Shown: in pieces, positions 55,257 to 64,000 of the stretch
How positions within the stretch are numbered: the first letter of the stretch is position 1
How the letters are laid out: the number at the start of each line of letters is the position of its first letter
Source: Sphingomonas spermidinifaciens
GTDB lineage: Bacteria; Pseudomonadota; Alphaproteobacteria; Sphingomonadales; Sphingomonadaceae
Direction: 5' to 3'
Assembly (NCBI RefSeq): GCF_002351485.1
Contig: NZ_NWMW01000002.1
Span: 1 to 64,000 of the forward strand
Length of the DNA stretch: 64,000 nt
Notes under the pieces: generated by a model
Told to the model about the DNA's origin: nothing
Seen by the model: the letters and a program-made list of their open reading frames with translations, nothing else
Database searches by the model: none
Program-made: the position numbers and the translations under genes

Positions 55257-57815
55257 CTACGCTTTTTTCGCGACCGGTTTCTTTGCCGTGGCTTTTTTCG
55301 GTGCTGCGACCTTCGGCGCCGCCTTCTTCGCGGGTGCTTTCTTCTTCCCGCCCTTCTTCGCCGGGGCCGCTGCCGCGCGCGCGTCAATCAGCGCCGTCGC
55401 CTCCTCGAGCGTCAGCGCGTCCTTGTCGGCGGTCTTGGGTAGTGTCGCGTTGGTGGTGCCGTCGGTGACATAGGGGCCGTAGCGGCCCTCCATCAGCTTT
55501 ACCTCGCCGCCGCTGGTCGGATGCGTGCCCAGCACCTTGAGCGGTGCCTGCGCCGCCCCGCGCGCCGGCCGGCCGCCGCCCGCTGCCGCTTCGGCGAGCT
55601 TCACGACTGCGGCGTTCATGCCGGTCTCGAACACCTCGGCGGTCGAGGCGAGGCGGGCATATTTGCCCGCATGCGCCAGATAGGGGCCATAGCGGCCGAT
55701 CGAGGCGGTGATCGGCTCGCCGCTCTCCGGGTGCGCGCCGATCGTCCGCGGCAGGCTCAGGAGCTTGAGCGCCATTTCGAGATCGAGCTCGCCGATATCC
55801 TTGGGGATCGACGCGCGCTTGGCCTCCTTGCCCTCGCCGAGCTGGATATAGGGGCCGAACCGACCCGACTTGCGCTCGACCGGCAGGCCGGTTTCGGGAT
55901 CGTTGCCCAGCGTTTCCGGCCCCGTATCCTCGCCCGCCTCGCCGCCCGGCTGCGCGAAACGGCGGGTATATTTGCACTCGGGATAGTTGGAGCAGGCGAC
56001 GAACGCGCCGAAGCGGCCGCCACGCAGCGCCAGCCGCCCGTTGCCGCAATTGGGGCAGAGCCGCGGGTCCGAGCCATCGGCCTGTTTGGGGAAGAGATAG
56101 GGTTCGAGGAACTTGTCGAGCTCGGCGGTGATGTCGCTCGGCTTCTGTTCCATCACCTCGTCGGTGCGCGGGCGGAAGTCGCGCCAGAAGTCGGCGAGAA
56201 CCGACTGCCATTCGGCGCGGCCGCCCGACACGTCGTCGAGCTCCTCCTCAAGCCCAGCAGTAAAGTCGTAGCTGACATATTTCTCGAAGAAGCGCTCGAG
56301 GAAGGCGGTCAGCAGCCGGCCGCTTTCCTCGGCGAAGAAGCGGTTCTTCTCGACCCGGACATATTCGCGGTCCTTGAGCACCTGAATGATCGACGCGTAG
56401 GTCGAGGGGCGGCCGATGCCGAGCTCCTCAAGCCTTTTCACCAGCGAGGCTTCGGAGAAGCGCGGCGGCGGCTGGGTGAAATGCTGCTCGGCGTTGACGC
56501 CATGCCTGGCCGGCGCGTCGCCGGTGCGCAGGAGCGGCAGGCGGCGGGAGTCCTCGTCGCCCTCGTCATCCCGGCCCTCTTCGTACAGCGCGAGATAGCC
56601 GGGGAAGAGCACGACCTGACCCGTCGCGCGCAGCATGTGGCGGCCGGTGCCGTCCTCCATCTCGATCGCGGTGCGCTCCATCCGGGCCGAGGCCATCTGG
56701 CTGGCGAGCGCGCGCTTCCAGATGAGGTCGTAGAGGCGCGCATGGTCGCCGGTGCCGACGCGGTCGCGGCCGAAGTCCGTCGGGCGGATTGCCTCGTGCG
56801 CTTCCTGCGCGTTCTTCGCCTTGGTCTGGTATTGGCGCGGCTTGTCGGGGACATAGCCCGCGTCATAGCGATGCGCGATCGCCGCGCGCGCGGCCTGGAT
56901 CGCCGAGCCGTCCATCTGGACGCCGTCGGTCCGCATATAGGTGATCGCGCCATCCTCGTAGAGGTTCTGCGCGACCCGCATCGTGTGGCTCGCCGAGAAG
57001 CCGAGTTTGCGCGCGGCCTCCTGCTGAAGGGTCGAGGTGGTGAAGGGCGGCGGCGGATTGCGCGTCGCGGGCTTGGTCTCGACCGCGGTGACGGTAAAGC
57101 GGCCGGCCTCGACCGCCGCCTTGGCGCGCATCGCGGTGCCCTCGTCGCCGATCGACAGGCGGTCAAGCTTCTCGCCCTCGAACCGCGCGAGGCGGGCGGT
57201 GAAGCGGGTGCCGTCGGCCTCCATCTCGGCCAGCACGGACCAGTATTCCTGGGGGGTGAACCCCTCGATCTCGCGCTCGCGCTCGACGATCAGGCGGAGC
57301 GCCACCGACTGGACGCGGCCCGCCGACTTGGCCCCCGGCAGCTTGCGCCAGAGGACGGGCGAGAGCGTGAAGCCAACCAGATAGTCGAGCGCGCGTCTGG
57401 CGCGGTAAGCGTCGATCAGGTCAGTATCGAGTTCGCGCGGAGCCTTCATCGCCGCAAGGATCGCGGGCTTGGTGATCGCGTTGAAGGTGACGCGCTCGAC
57501 CGCCTTGGGCAGCGCCTTCTTCTTGGCGAGCACCTCCTGCACGTGCCAGCTGATCGCCTCGCCTTCGCGGTCAGGGTCGGTGGCGAGGATCAGGCGGTCG
57601 GCCTTCTTGGCTTCGTCGGTGATCGCCTTCAGCTGCTTTGCCTTGTCGGCGTAGGTTTCCCATTCCATCGCGAACCCCTCATCGGGGTTCACCGACCCGT
57701 CCTTGGGCGGCAGGTCGCGGACATGGCCGTAGGAAGCGAGGACGCGGTAATCGCCGCCCAGATATTTCTCGATGGTTTTCGCCTTGGCGGGCGATTCGAC
57801 GATGACGAGCTGCAT
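55257..57815 (-). CDS. topA: DNA topoisomerase I
   Basis: The 852-residue enzyme relaxes negative supercoils. It starts MQLVIVESPAKAKTIEKYL (Toprim) with DPDREGEAISWHV, has the active Tyr293 in AITYMRTDG, one CPNC...C zinc ribbon near 600 (RLCPNCGNGRLALRGGRFG), then three degenerate GRFGPYI/GRYGPYL repeats and a Lys/Ala/Pro-rich basic tail. The ATG at 57815 fits the family; upstream extension to 57911 is unlikely. dprA lies 600 bases away, a common link. Confidence 0.96.
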   Translation of the reverse strand: MQLVIVESPAKAKTIEKYLGGDYRVLASYGHVRDLPPKDGSVNPDEGFAMEWETYADKAKQLKAITDEAKKADRLILATDPDREGEAISWHVQEVLAKKKALPKAVERVTFNAITKPAILAAMKAPRELDTDLIDAYRARRALDYLVGFTLSPVLWRKLPGAKSAGRVQSVALRLIVEREREIEGFTPQEYWSVLAEMEADGTRFTARLARFEGEKLDRLSIGDEGTAMRAKAAVEAGRFTVTAVETKPATRNPPPPFTTSTLQQEAARKLGFSASHTMRVAQNLYEDGAITYMRTDGVQMDGSAIQAARAAIAHRYDAGYVPDKPRQYQTKAKNAQEAHEAIRPTDFGRDRVGTGDHARLYDLIWKRALASQMASARMERTAIEMEDGTGRHMLRATGQVVLFPGYLALYEEGRDDEGDEDSRRLPLLRTGDAPARHGVNAEQHFTQPPPRFSEASLVKRLEELGIGRPSTYASIIQVLKDREYVRVEKNRFFAEESGRLLTAFLERFFEKYVSYDFTAGLEEELDDVSGGRAEWQSVLADFWRDFRPRTDEVMEQKPSDITAELDKFLEPYLFPKQADGSDPRLCPNCGNGRLALRGGRFGAFVACSNYPECKYTRRFAQPGGEAGEDTGPETLGNDPETGLPVERKSGRFGPYIQLGEGKEAKRASIPKDIGELDLEMALKLLSLPRTIGAHPESGEPITASIGRYGPYLAHAGKYARLASTAEVFETGMNAAVVKLAEAAAGGGRPARGAAQAPLKVLGTHPTSGGEVKLMEGRYGPYVTDGTTNATLPKTADKDALTLEEATALIDARAAAAPAKKGGKKKAPAKKAAPKVAAPKKATAKKPVAKKA

Positions 57816-57950
57816 GGAGGCGAAATGGTCCCTTACGTGTACGCGCGAGGATGGGGAGCCGGTACGGTGGGCGTCAACCCGTCGATCGTCGATCCGAAGC
57901 GGAGGCAGCAATCACAGGCCGTTAACCCGACTCGGGGCAGGGTCGCGAGC

Positions 57951-58394
57951 GTGACTGCGATGTTGCCTCCGATCGCGTCCTATGCGCGGCTGATCGGCGA
58001 ACATGCCGAGATCGCGGCGCGCGCCGCGCGGCTGACGGCGGCCACGATCGACAGCGATCCGGTCGAGGTCCGCGACGCACTCGACGAACTGGCCGACGCA
58101 CTGGTCGATCACCTCGCCACCGAAGACCGCGAGGTCCACCCGCGCCTCATGACCGCGCGCGACGGCGCGACGCGGTGGGCGGCAGAGGCAGCCCGGCAGC
58201 GCTACGAGACGCTGGCGGACGACTGGATCGCGCTGATCGGGCACTGGACGACGCCGCGCATCGCCGCCGATCACAACGGCTTCGCCTCGGCGTCGGCCGT
58301 GCTGATCGCGCGCCTTCACGACCGCATTCGCGAGGAGGACGACCTCCTCTATCCCGCGGCACTCGCGACGGGGCAGATGGCGCTGAGGGGATAG
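57951..58394 (+). CDS. Hemerythrin-domain protein
   Basis: A 147-residue four-helix protein with iron-ligand spacing GEHAEI, DHLATEDREVHPRL and LHDRIREEDDLLYP. Such domains bind diiron and sense or carry O2, or buffer iron and peroxide. Start GTG 57951 or ATG 57960; the upstream continuation through topA is antisense. It converges on dprA with 16 bases between stops. Confidence 0.85.
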   Translation: MTAMLPPIASYARLIGEHAEIAARAARLTAATIDSDPVEVRDALDELADALVDHLATEDREVHPRLMTARDGATRWAAEAARQRYETLADDWIALIGHWTTPRIAADHNGFASASAVLIARLHDRIREEDDLLYPAALATGQMALRG

Positions 58395-58410
58395 GCGCGA
58401 TCGGACCGCG

Positions 58411-59493
58411 TCACGCGAGGCTCACCCGTGCGCCGGCATGGCGCTCCAGCCGTCCCGCCAGTTCGAGCTCGAGCAACACCGTCTGGACGATCGCGGGGGC
58501 GAGTCCGGACTGGCGGATCAGCTCGTCGATCGCGACCGGCACCGGGCCGAGCAGGCCGGTGATCGCGGCGCGCTCGCGGTCGCTGGCGTCCTCGGGCGGC
58601 GAGGCGCCCCAACCCTGCACCGGCGAGCGCAGCGCGCGCAGGTCGATTGGGCGGAGCTGTTCGAGGACATCGGCGGCGGTCTGGATCAGCGTCGCGCCCT
58701 CGCGGATCAGCGAATTGCAACCCTGCGCGCGCGGGTCGAGCGGGCTGCCGGGCACCGCCATCACCTCGCGCCCCGCCTCTGCAGCCAGTCGCGCGGTGAT
58801 GAGCGAGCCCGATCGCGGCGCCGCCTCAACCACCACGGTCCCTTGCGCGGCGCCCGCGATGATGCGGTTGCGCTGGGGGAAGAAGCGCGCGAGCGGCTGG
58901 GTGCCCGGCGGCTGCTCGGCGATCAGCAGGCCTTCCTCGCCGATCCGCGCCTGCAGCCCCTCATTCTCGGGCGGAAAGGCGATGTCGATCCCGCTCGCGA
59001 TGACCCCCACCGTCCCGCTGCCGATCGAGCCCTGATGCGCGGCAGTGTCGATCCCGCGCGCCAGGCCCGAGACGATCGTCACGCCCGCCTGTCCCAGTTC
59101 CTGAGCCAGGCCGCGTGCGAAGCGGCAGGCGGCGGCCGAGGCGTTGCGCGCGCCCACCATCGCCGCGCTTGGCCGCGTGAGCAGCGACAGGTCGCCGCGG
59201 ACGATCAGCACCGGCGGCGCGCCATCGGCCTCGGCCAGCAGCGCGGGATAGTCGGGGTCGCCGGTTAGGCAATGGCGCGCGCCGGCCTTCGCCACGCGGC
59301 GCACCTCTTCGTCGATGCGGCGCGGGTCGGCGGGTTCGATCGGCCTGCCGGCGCCTCGCGCGGCGAGCATCGGCAACGCCTCCAACGCGGCGGCGGCGGT
59401 GCCGAACCGGGCGAGGAGCTGTGCATAGCCGACGGGCCCGACGCGGTGCGTGCGCGCGAGCCGGAGCCGCGCGCGGCGCTCGGGATCATCCAC
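58411..59493 (-). CDS. dprA: DNA-processing protein DprA
   Basis: The 360-residue protein loads RecA on incoming DNA during transformation. It has the helical N-terminus, the Rossmann core with VGARNASAAACRFARGLA, SGLARGIDTAAHQGS, ASGIDIAFPPEN and SGSLITARLAAEAGREVMAVPGSP, and a C-terminal winged helix (DRERAAITGLLGPVPVAIDELIRQSGL). It overlaps the plsY stop by 8 bases. Confidence 0.95.
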   Translation of the reverse strand: MDDPERRARLRLARTHRVGPVGYAQLLARFGTAAAALEALPMLAARGAGRPIEPADPRRIDEEVRRVAKAGARHCLTGDPDYPALLAEADGAPPVLIVRGDLSLLTRPSAAMVGARNASAAACRFARGLAQELGQAGVTIVSGLARGIDTAAHQGSIGSGTVGVIASGIDIAFPPENEGLQARIGEEGLLIAEQPPGTQPLARFFPQRNRIIAGAAQGTVVVEAAPRSGSLITARLAAEAGREVMAVPGSPLDPRAQGCNSLIREGATLIQTAADVLEQLRPIDLRALRSPVQGWGASPPEDASDRERAAITGLLGPVPVAIDELIRQSGLAPAIVQTVLLELELAGRLERHAGARVSLA

Positions 59494-60094
59494 GCTTGCC
59501 GCTGCCGATGCGCGGCTCGGTCCCGCTCGCCAGCCGGTCGATATTCTCGCGGTGCTTCCACAGGACGATGAGCGCGAGCGCGAGCAGGACGAGGACGATG
59601 TCGAACCGCCCGAACCATGCCGCCGCGACCGGCGCGCTGATCGCCGCGCTCATCCCCGCGACCGAGGAGATGCGCACGAGCGCCAGCAGGCCGAGCCAGA
59701 CGACGGCATAGACCGCGCCGACCGGCGGGCTGAGCGCAAGGGCGATGCCCATCAGCGTCGCCACCCCCTTGCCGCCGCGAAAGCGCAGCCAGACGGGATA
59801 GCAATGGCCGAGGAACGCCGCCGCGCCCGCAACCGGCGCCAGACCGGGCCAGACCGCCACGACGATCCAAACCGCCGCTGCGCCCTTCAGCGCGTCGAGC
59901 AGCAGGGTTGCCGCCGCCAGCCCCTTGCGCCCGGTACGCAGCACGTTGGTCGCGCCGATATTGCCCGAGCCGATCTGGCGCAGGTCGCCCGCGCCCGCTG
60001 CCCGCGTCAGGATCACGCCGAACGGGATGCTGCCGAGAAGATAGCCGATCAGGAGCGCCGCGACGGGCGGCAGCCAGATGATCTCGGTGGTCAT
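59486..60094 (-). CDS. plsY: Acyl-phosphate:glycerol-3-phosphate acyltransferase
   Basis: It makes lysophosphatidic acid from acyl phosphate. The 202-residue membrane protein has five helices and the motifs GYLLGSIPFGVI, GSGNIGATNVLR and FRGGKGVATLMG. Start ATG 60094 (MTTEIIW) fits the family; the longer frame to 60136 does not. It precedes and overlaps dprA. Confidence 0.95.
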   Translation of the reverse strand: MTTEIIWLPPVAALLIGYLLGSIPFGVILTRAAGAGDLRQIGSGNIGATNVLRTGRKGLAAATLLLDALKGAAAVWIVVAVWPGLAPVAGAAAFLGHCYPVWLRFRGGKGVATLMGIALALSPPVGAVYAVVWLGLLALVRISSVAGMSAAISAPVAAAWFGRFDIVLVLLALALIVLWKHRENIDRLASGTEPRIGSGKRG

Positions 60095-60217
60095 GATCGG
60101 CACCCCATTGCCACGGGCTTTAGGGCAGGGGGGCACGGTCGCGCAACGATCTCGATCAGCGATGCTCGGTTGCGCGGCGGTTGTCCGCTTGCGGACCGAA
60201 CGCTAAGCGCCGCCGCG

Positions 60218-61015
60218 ATGAGCGACGCGCGGCCGATCCTGTTCTTCGATTCGGGGGTGGGCGGCCTGTCGGTCCTCGCGCCAACGCGCGCCCTGCTGCC
60301 GACCGCGCCGATCGTCTATGCCGCGGACAATGCCGGCTTTCCCTATGGGACCAAGACCGAGGTGGAGATCGCTGCGCGCGTGCCGGCGCTGCTTGGCCGA
60401 CTGGTCGAGCGGGTGCGGCCGCGGCTGGTGGTCATCGCTTGCAATACCGCCTCGACGATCGCGCTGGCGGCGGTGCGCGATGGGCTCGATCTGCCCGTGG
60501 TCGGCACGGTGCCGGCGATCAAGCCTGCCGCCGGGATGAGCGTCACCCGCGCGATCGGCGTGCTCGGGACCGAGGCGACGGTGCGCCAGCCCTATGTCGA
60601 CGATCTTGCCCGGCGCTTCGCCGCCGACTGCACTGTCGTGCGCCACGGATCGGCGGCGCTGGTCGCGCTGGCGGAGGCCGAGCTGGCGGGCGAGCGGCAG
60701 CCTGACGCCGCCTATGCTGAAGTGCTGGCGGGACTGCTGGGGCAGCCGGGGGGCGAGGTGATCGACGTCGTCGTCAATGCCTGCACCCACTTTCCGCTGG
60801 TTGCCGACCGACTGGCGGCGGTCGCGCCGCGCCCGCTGACCTTCGTCGATGGCGGGCCGGGAATCGCGCGCCGGATCGCGTTCCTGACGGAGGGGCAGGG
60901 CTGGCCCGACGCGCCGGTGCCGGGGCGGGCGATCTTCACCCGGCTCGACGAACATGCGCGGGCGCTGGCGCCGGCACTGGCGCGCTATGGGCTCGAGACG
61001 ATCGAGGCGCTCTAG
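60218..61015 (+). CDS. murI: Glutamate racemase
   Basis: It supplies D-glutamate for peptidoglycan. The 265-residue protein has FFDSGVGGLSVL, the two catalytic cysteines Cys75 in IACNTAST and Cys189 in NACTHFP, and FPYGTK. It is divergent from plsY. Its TAG stop overlaps the stop of the opposite MFS gene by three bases. Confidence 0.96.
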   Translation: MSDARPILFFDSGVGGLSVLAPTRALLPTAPIVYAADNAGFPYGTKTEVEIAARVPALLGRLVERVRPRLVVIACNTASTIALAAVRDGLDLPVVGTVPAIKPAAGMSVTRAIGVLGTEATVRQPYVDDLARRFAADCTVVRHGSAALVALAEAELAGERQPDAAYAEVLAGLLGQPGGEVIDVVVNACTHFPLVADRLAAVAPRPLTFVDGGPGIARRIAFLTEGQGWPDAPVPGRAIFTRLDEHARALAPALARYGLETIEAL

Positions 61016-62439
61016 CGCTTGAAGATGACGGCCGGCAGTCGGAGCGCCGCGAGCATCGCCAGCCCGAGCAGGCCCACGAACGCCGCGCCGCCCGGGTAAA
61101 GTCCCGCCAGCCGGGCGCTCGCGCCATCACCCGCCGTGAAGTAGGCCGCGCCGATCAACGCCACGCCCGCCGCGCCGCCGATTTGCTGCGCAGTCTTGAG
61201 CGTGGCCGAGGCCGCCCCCGCCTGTGCCCGGTCGACGTCGGCGACGATCACGGGCGGTAATGGCCCGGCGAGCATGCCCATGCCTAGCCCCGCGACCGCC
61301 AGCAGGGTGATCGTCGCGGCGTCGCCGGCCTGACCCCCCGCGACGCGCGTGAGCACCGCGAACCCCGCCGTCGCCAGCACCATCGCCCCCGCGACGAGGA
61401 GCTTTCGCCCGAGCCTCGGCAGCCAGCGCCGGCCGATCACGCTGATCCCCGCCATTACCCCGAGCCCGAAGGGTATGTGCGCGAGTGCGGTGTCGAGCGC
61501 GCTGAATCCCAGCCCCTGCTGCAATGCGACCGCGAAAATGAGGAGGAACCCCGCCGACGCCGCCGAAAAGGCGAGCACCGCGACGAGGCCCCAGAAGAAG
61601 GTCGGCAGCCTGAACAAAGCGGTGGCGATCACCGCCGAGCCGAGCTTCGCCTCGCGCGCTTTGGCATGGAACCAGCCCCCGGCGACCAGCGCCGCCCCCG
61701 CCGCGAGCGCCGCGATGGTGAGCGGCGGCCAGCCGCGCTCCGGCCCCTCGATCAGCGCGGCGAGCAGGGCGGCGAAACCCGCCATGAAGATTGCCGCACC
61801 GACGATGTCGATACGAATGGTGGCTTCAGACTTGAGCGACGGCACGAAGCGCCATGCCGCGAGGAGGGCAGCCGCGCCGATCGGCACATTGACGAGGAAG
61901 ATCGCGCGCCAGCCGAGCCCCATCACATCGGCATCGATCAGCAGCCCGCCCGCCACCGGCCCGAGGATCGCCGCAAGCCCACCGAGCACGCCGAACCAGG
62001 CGAGCCGCGCGACGCGCTCGAGCGGGCTATAGAGGAGCTGGACGATCGCCATCACCTGCGGTGCCATCATCGCGCCCGCTGCCCCTTGGATCAGGCGCGC
62101 GGCGACGAGCTCGTCGGGGGTGCGCGACAGGCCGCACAGGCAAGAGGCGGCGACGAACGCGGCGATGCCGATGCCGAACATCCGCCGATAGCCGAAGATG
62201 TCGCCCAGCCGACCGCCGATCAAGAGGAGCGAGCCGAGCCCCAGGAAATAGGCTGCGGCGATCCACTGCATCGCGATGTCGCCCGCCCCCAGCCCGCGGC
62301 GGATCTGCGGCAACGCGGTGTTGACGATCGTCGCATCGGCGACCTCGAGTACGAAGGCGGCAAGGACGGTGGCGAAGGCGAGCGTGCGCCGCCAGTCGCT
62401 GCGCCCGGCCGATACCGGCGCGGCTTCGATGGTCGACAC
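61012..62439 (-). CDS. MFS drug-type exporter, DHA2 (14-helix) family
   Basis: The 475-residue protein has the DHA2 opening ADATIVNTALPQIRRGL, the motif GGRLGDIFGYRRMF, LGPVAGGLLI and a 14-helix hydropathy layout, as in EmrB-type antiporters without the EmrA partner. It is divergent from another MFS gene, with an operator-like palindrome directly upstream of its start. Confidence 0.9.
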   Translation of the reverse strand: MSTIEAAPVSAGRSDWRRTLAFATVLAAFVLEVADATIVNTALPQIRRGLGAGDIAMQWIAAAYFLGLGSLLLIGGRLGDIFGYRRMFGIGIAAFVAASCLCGLSRTPDELVAARLIQGAAGAMMAPQVMAIVQLLYSPLERVARLAWFGVLGGLAAILGPVAGGLLIDADVMGLGWRAIFLVNVPIGAAALLAAWRFVPSLKSEATIRIDIVGAAIFMAGFAALLAALIEGPERGWPPLTIAALAAGAALVAGGWFHAKAREAKLGSAVIATALFRLPTFFWGLVAVLAFSAASAGFLLIFAVALQQGLGFSALDTALAHIPFGLGVMAGISVIGRRWLPRLGRKLLVAGAMVLATAGFAVLTRVAGGQAGDAATITLLAVAGLGMGMLAGPLPPVIVADVDRAQAGAASATLKTAQQIGGAAGVALIGAAYFTAGDGASARLAGLYPGGAAFVGLLGLAMLAALRLPAVIFKR

Positions 62440-62461
62440 AGGGCGGCTCCCCTTCCGCTGA

Positions 62462-62481
62462 AATAGAATATGCCTTCTATT
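62462..62481. promoter_or_regulatory. Operator-like palindrome between two MFS genes
   Basis: AATAGAATATGCCTTCTATT is a perfect 7-bp inverted repeat with a 6-base centre, 22 bases upstream of the minus-strand MFS start. It is A+T-rich in GC-rich surroundings, and is followed by TTGACG, a likely -35 element, and the smaller dyad GACGC/GCGTC. It fits a TetR- or MarR-type repressor of the exporter. Confidence 0.6.
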
Positions 62482-62542
62482 ATTGACGTGGACGCGCTAA
62501 GCGTCAAGCATCAGCGGCGAAACGGCGCGTGGGGAGAGGCAA

Positions 62543-63766
62543 GTGACGAGCGAGACGGGCGCAAAGCGGGCCGGGCCGGCGCAGGGGCTGACGGTGATTG
62601 TCGCCGGCTTCCTGCCGATCCTCGCCATCGTGTCGATGTTCCCGGCGGTGCCGGCGATGATCCAGCATTTCGCGAGCGACCCCGATGCGAGCTGGAAGGT
62701 GCCGGCGATGGTGTCGGCGCCCGGCCTGACGATCGCGATCGTCGCACTGTTCGCAGGCGTCCTGGTGGACCGGTTCGGGCGGCGGCGGCTGCTGCTCGCC
62801 GCGACGCTGATCTACGGGTTCTTCGGCGCGCTCCCGTTCCTCCTCGAATCGCTCGACGCGATCTATGCCTCGCGGCTTGCGCTCGGCGTCGCCGAGGCGG
62901 TGATCCTGACGACGCTCAACACGCTGATCGCCGACTATTGGGCGGAGGACGGGCGGCGCAACTGGCTGACGCTGCAGGGGCTGGTCGGCCCCGCGCTCTC
63001 CTCGGTCATGATCTTCTTCGCCGGCAGCCTCGCCGCGTGGCGGTGGAACGGCATCTTCCTTCTTTATCTCGTCGCCTTTCCGATCTTCCTGGCGATGCTG
63101 CGCTGGATGTTCGAGCCGGCGAGTGATCTCACGGCGCGGCGAAGGCTGGGGATGGACGAGGATCGGTCGGGCTCGCGCTTTCCCTGGCCGACCGTCATTT
63201 CGATCGGCGCGCTGACGCTGTTCGCCTCGGCGCTCTATTATGTCTTCATCATCAACGGCGGTCTTGTCTGGAAGGAGCTGGGCGTCGCCGACCCGCATGC
63301 GATCGGCCAGATCAGCGCGCTGCCGACGCTGTTCATCCTCGTCGGCGCGGCGATCTTCTGGTGGATGGGCAAACGCGGGCTGTCGTCGCGGGTGCAGATC
63401 GCGACCTTCCTCGCGATCCTTGGCGGCGGCCTTGCGATCATCGGCCTCGCCGCCGACTGGCGCTGGATGATCGCGGGGATGGTGGTGCAGCAGACGGGCG
63501 CCGGCATGGCGATCCCGTCGCTGATCGCCTGGGCGCAGTCGAGGCTGCCCTTCGCGCATCGCGGGCGCGGCATGGGCGTATGGACCGCCTGCTTCTTCTT
63601 CGGCCAGTTCAGTTCGCCGCTGATCGTCAACCTCATCTCGCGCGTGACCGGCACGATGCAGGGCGCGTTCCTGGTCGCGGGGGTGCTGGGTGTCGTGGGG
63701 GCGGTTGTCGCCTTCGCGCTGCTTGGCCGGCGGGCGGACCGCGTACATGCCGTTGCGACGGCATGA
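62543..63766 (+). CDS. MFS transporter
   Basis: A 407-residue, 12-helix protein starting with GTG. It has the MFS motif GVLVDRFGRRRLLLAATLIYG after helix 2 and RLALGVAEAVILTTLNTLIADYW. Its substrate is unknown; the overlap (ATGA) with an esterase gene hints at import or export of an ester or its product. Confidence 0.88.
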   Translation: MTSETGAKRAGPAQGLTVIVAGFLPILAIVSMFPAVPAMIQHFASDPDASWKVPAMVSAPGLTIAIVALFAGVLVDRFGRRRLLLAATLIYGFFGALPFLLESLDAIYASRLALGVAEAVILTTLNTLIADYWAEDGRRNWLTLQGLVGPALSSVMIFFAGSLAAWRWNGIFLLYLVAFPIFLAMLRWMFEPASDLTARRRLGMDEDRSGSRFPWPTVISIGALTLFASALYYVFIINGGLVWKELGVADPHAIGQISALPTLFILVGAAIFWWMGKRGLSSRVQIATFLAILGGGLAIIGLAADWRWMIAGMVVQQTGAGMAIPSLIAWAQSRLPFAHRGRGMGVWTACFFFGQFSSPLIVNLISRVTGTMQGAFLVAGVLGVVGAVVAFALLGRRADRVHAVATA

Positions 63767-64000
63767 GGACAGCGCTGATCCTTACGTTGCTGGTCGCGGG
63801 GACCCCCGCGGCTGCGCAGGTCCCGCGCACGATGGTCCCGACTCATGCCCGTCCGCAGCCGGGCGAGGTCGTGCTGGGCGACCCCGGGGGCCCCGACCGC
63901 GAGCAGTGGATGCTGCGCGACGGCGGCGTCGATGTGCGCAACATCACGCGACCGACGCTGACGCCGGTGCTGCCGGTCGGCCCCGGCAGCGGCGCGGCGG
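63763..64000 (+). CDS. Exported alpha/beta hydrolase (acetyl-xylan-esterase-like), partial
   Basis: The frame opens with a signal peptide (MRTALILTLLVAGTPAAAQ), then a polar stretch ending in VRNITRPTLTPVLPVGPGSGAA, a segment that precedes the oxyanion-hole region in secreted esterases of this kind. It is cut by the window end at about residue 79, so the catalytic triad is not visible. It overlaps the MFS gene by four bases. Confidence 0.65.
   Translation, partial: MRTALILTLLVAGTPAAAQVPRTMVPTHARPQPGEVVLGDPGGPDREQWMLRDGGVDVRNITRPTLTPVLPVGPGSGAA

Noticed and set aside
55521-58394. 957-codon plus-strand frame opposite topA
   Set aside because: Only the final part from 57951 is real (hemerythrin domain); the remainder is antisense to topA.

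Overview
The window is GC-rich chromosomal DNA that reads like a member of the Sphingomonadaceae (Sphingomonas-like, Alphaproteobacteria). This is inferred from gene families and gene order, not from a marker gene: hemC-hemD followed by a bacterial Mic60, an SDHAF4-type protein, a ybbN / LON-domain / Trm112 operon, pgsA-moaD-moaE, oxyR beside ahpC-ahpD, Bpt instead of ClpS-linked Aat, and palindromic intergenic repeats of a kind common in sphingomonads. No rRNA, CRISPR array, integrase or intact mobile element is visible. The only mobile trace is a frameshifted IS5-type transposase fragment near 2.0 kb.

Layout. 0-2.5 kb: initiator tRNA, single-domain RadC-like protein, thymidylate synthase, transposase remnant, small SDHAF4-like protein. 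2.6-9.7 kb: gpsA/tsaD on the minus strand, facing away from hemC-hemD-mic60; a beta-barrel protein; dnaN. 9.8-13.5 kb: a 47-residue membrane protein and a Coq4-family gene associated with two perfect palindromes, then Trm112/LON/thioredoxin-TPR, tRNA-Gly and a DUF1810 gene. 13.5-20.8 kb: large propeller-amidohydrolase, LplT-like exporter, pgsA-moaD-moaE, fasciclin protein. 20.9-23.2 kb: OxyR peroxide-response locus with AhpC and AhpD. 23.3-28.3 kb: TauE-type exporter, serine acetyltransferase, several uncharacterised membrane or DUF proteins and an orphan peptide-binding lipoprotein. 28.3-31.5 kb: partial type II secretion genes (gspN, gspJ, gspK) around an LpoA-like protein. 31.5-41.5 kb: tryptophan catabolism (kynA, kynU), ilvD, fatty-acyl-AMP ligase, recX, tandem cold-shock protein, bpt, ilvA. 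41.6-53.3 kb: hydroxyacid dehydrogenase, amidohydrolase, POT peptide transporter, nitroreductase, GntR regulator, and a tesA-ybbA-ybbP-type esterase/ABC set. 53.3-64 kb: asparagine-synthetase homologue lacking the glutaminase cysteine, topA, hemerythrin, dprA-plsY, murI, two divergent MFS genes with an operator-like palindrome, and the start of an esterase cut by the window edge.

Most genes are housekeeping and packed with 1-4 base stop/start overlaps (tsaD/gpsA, hemC/hemD/mic60, ybbN/LON/Trm112, pgsA/moaD/moaE, gspJ/gspK, kynA/kynU, csp/DUF192, ABC ATPase/permease), so co-translation is likely widespread. I found no convincing new multi-gene system. The best leads are small: palindromes at the Coq4/small-membrane-protein locus, a hairpin that can occlude the kynA ribosome binding site, the Cys-less asparagine synthetase homologue, an initiator tRNA with A29-U41, and an enzyme whose C-terminus is built from a repeat element.
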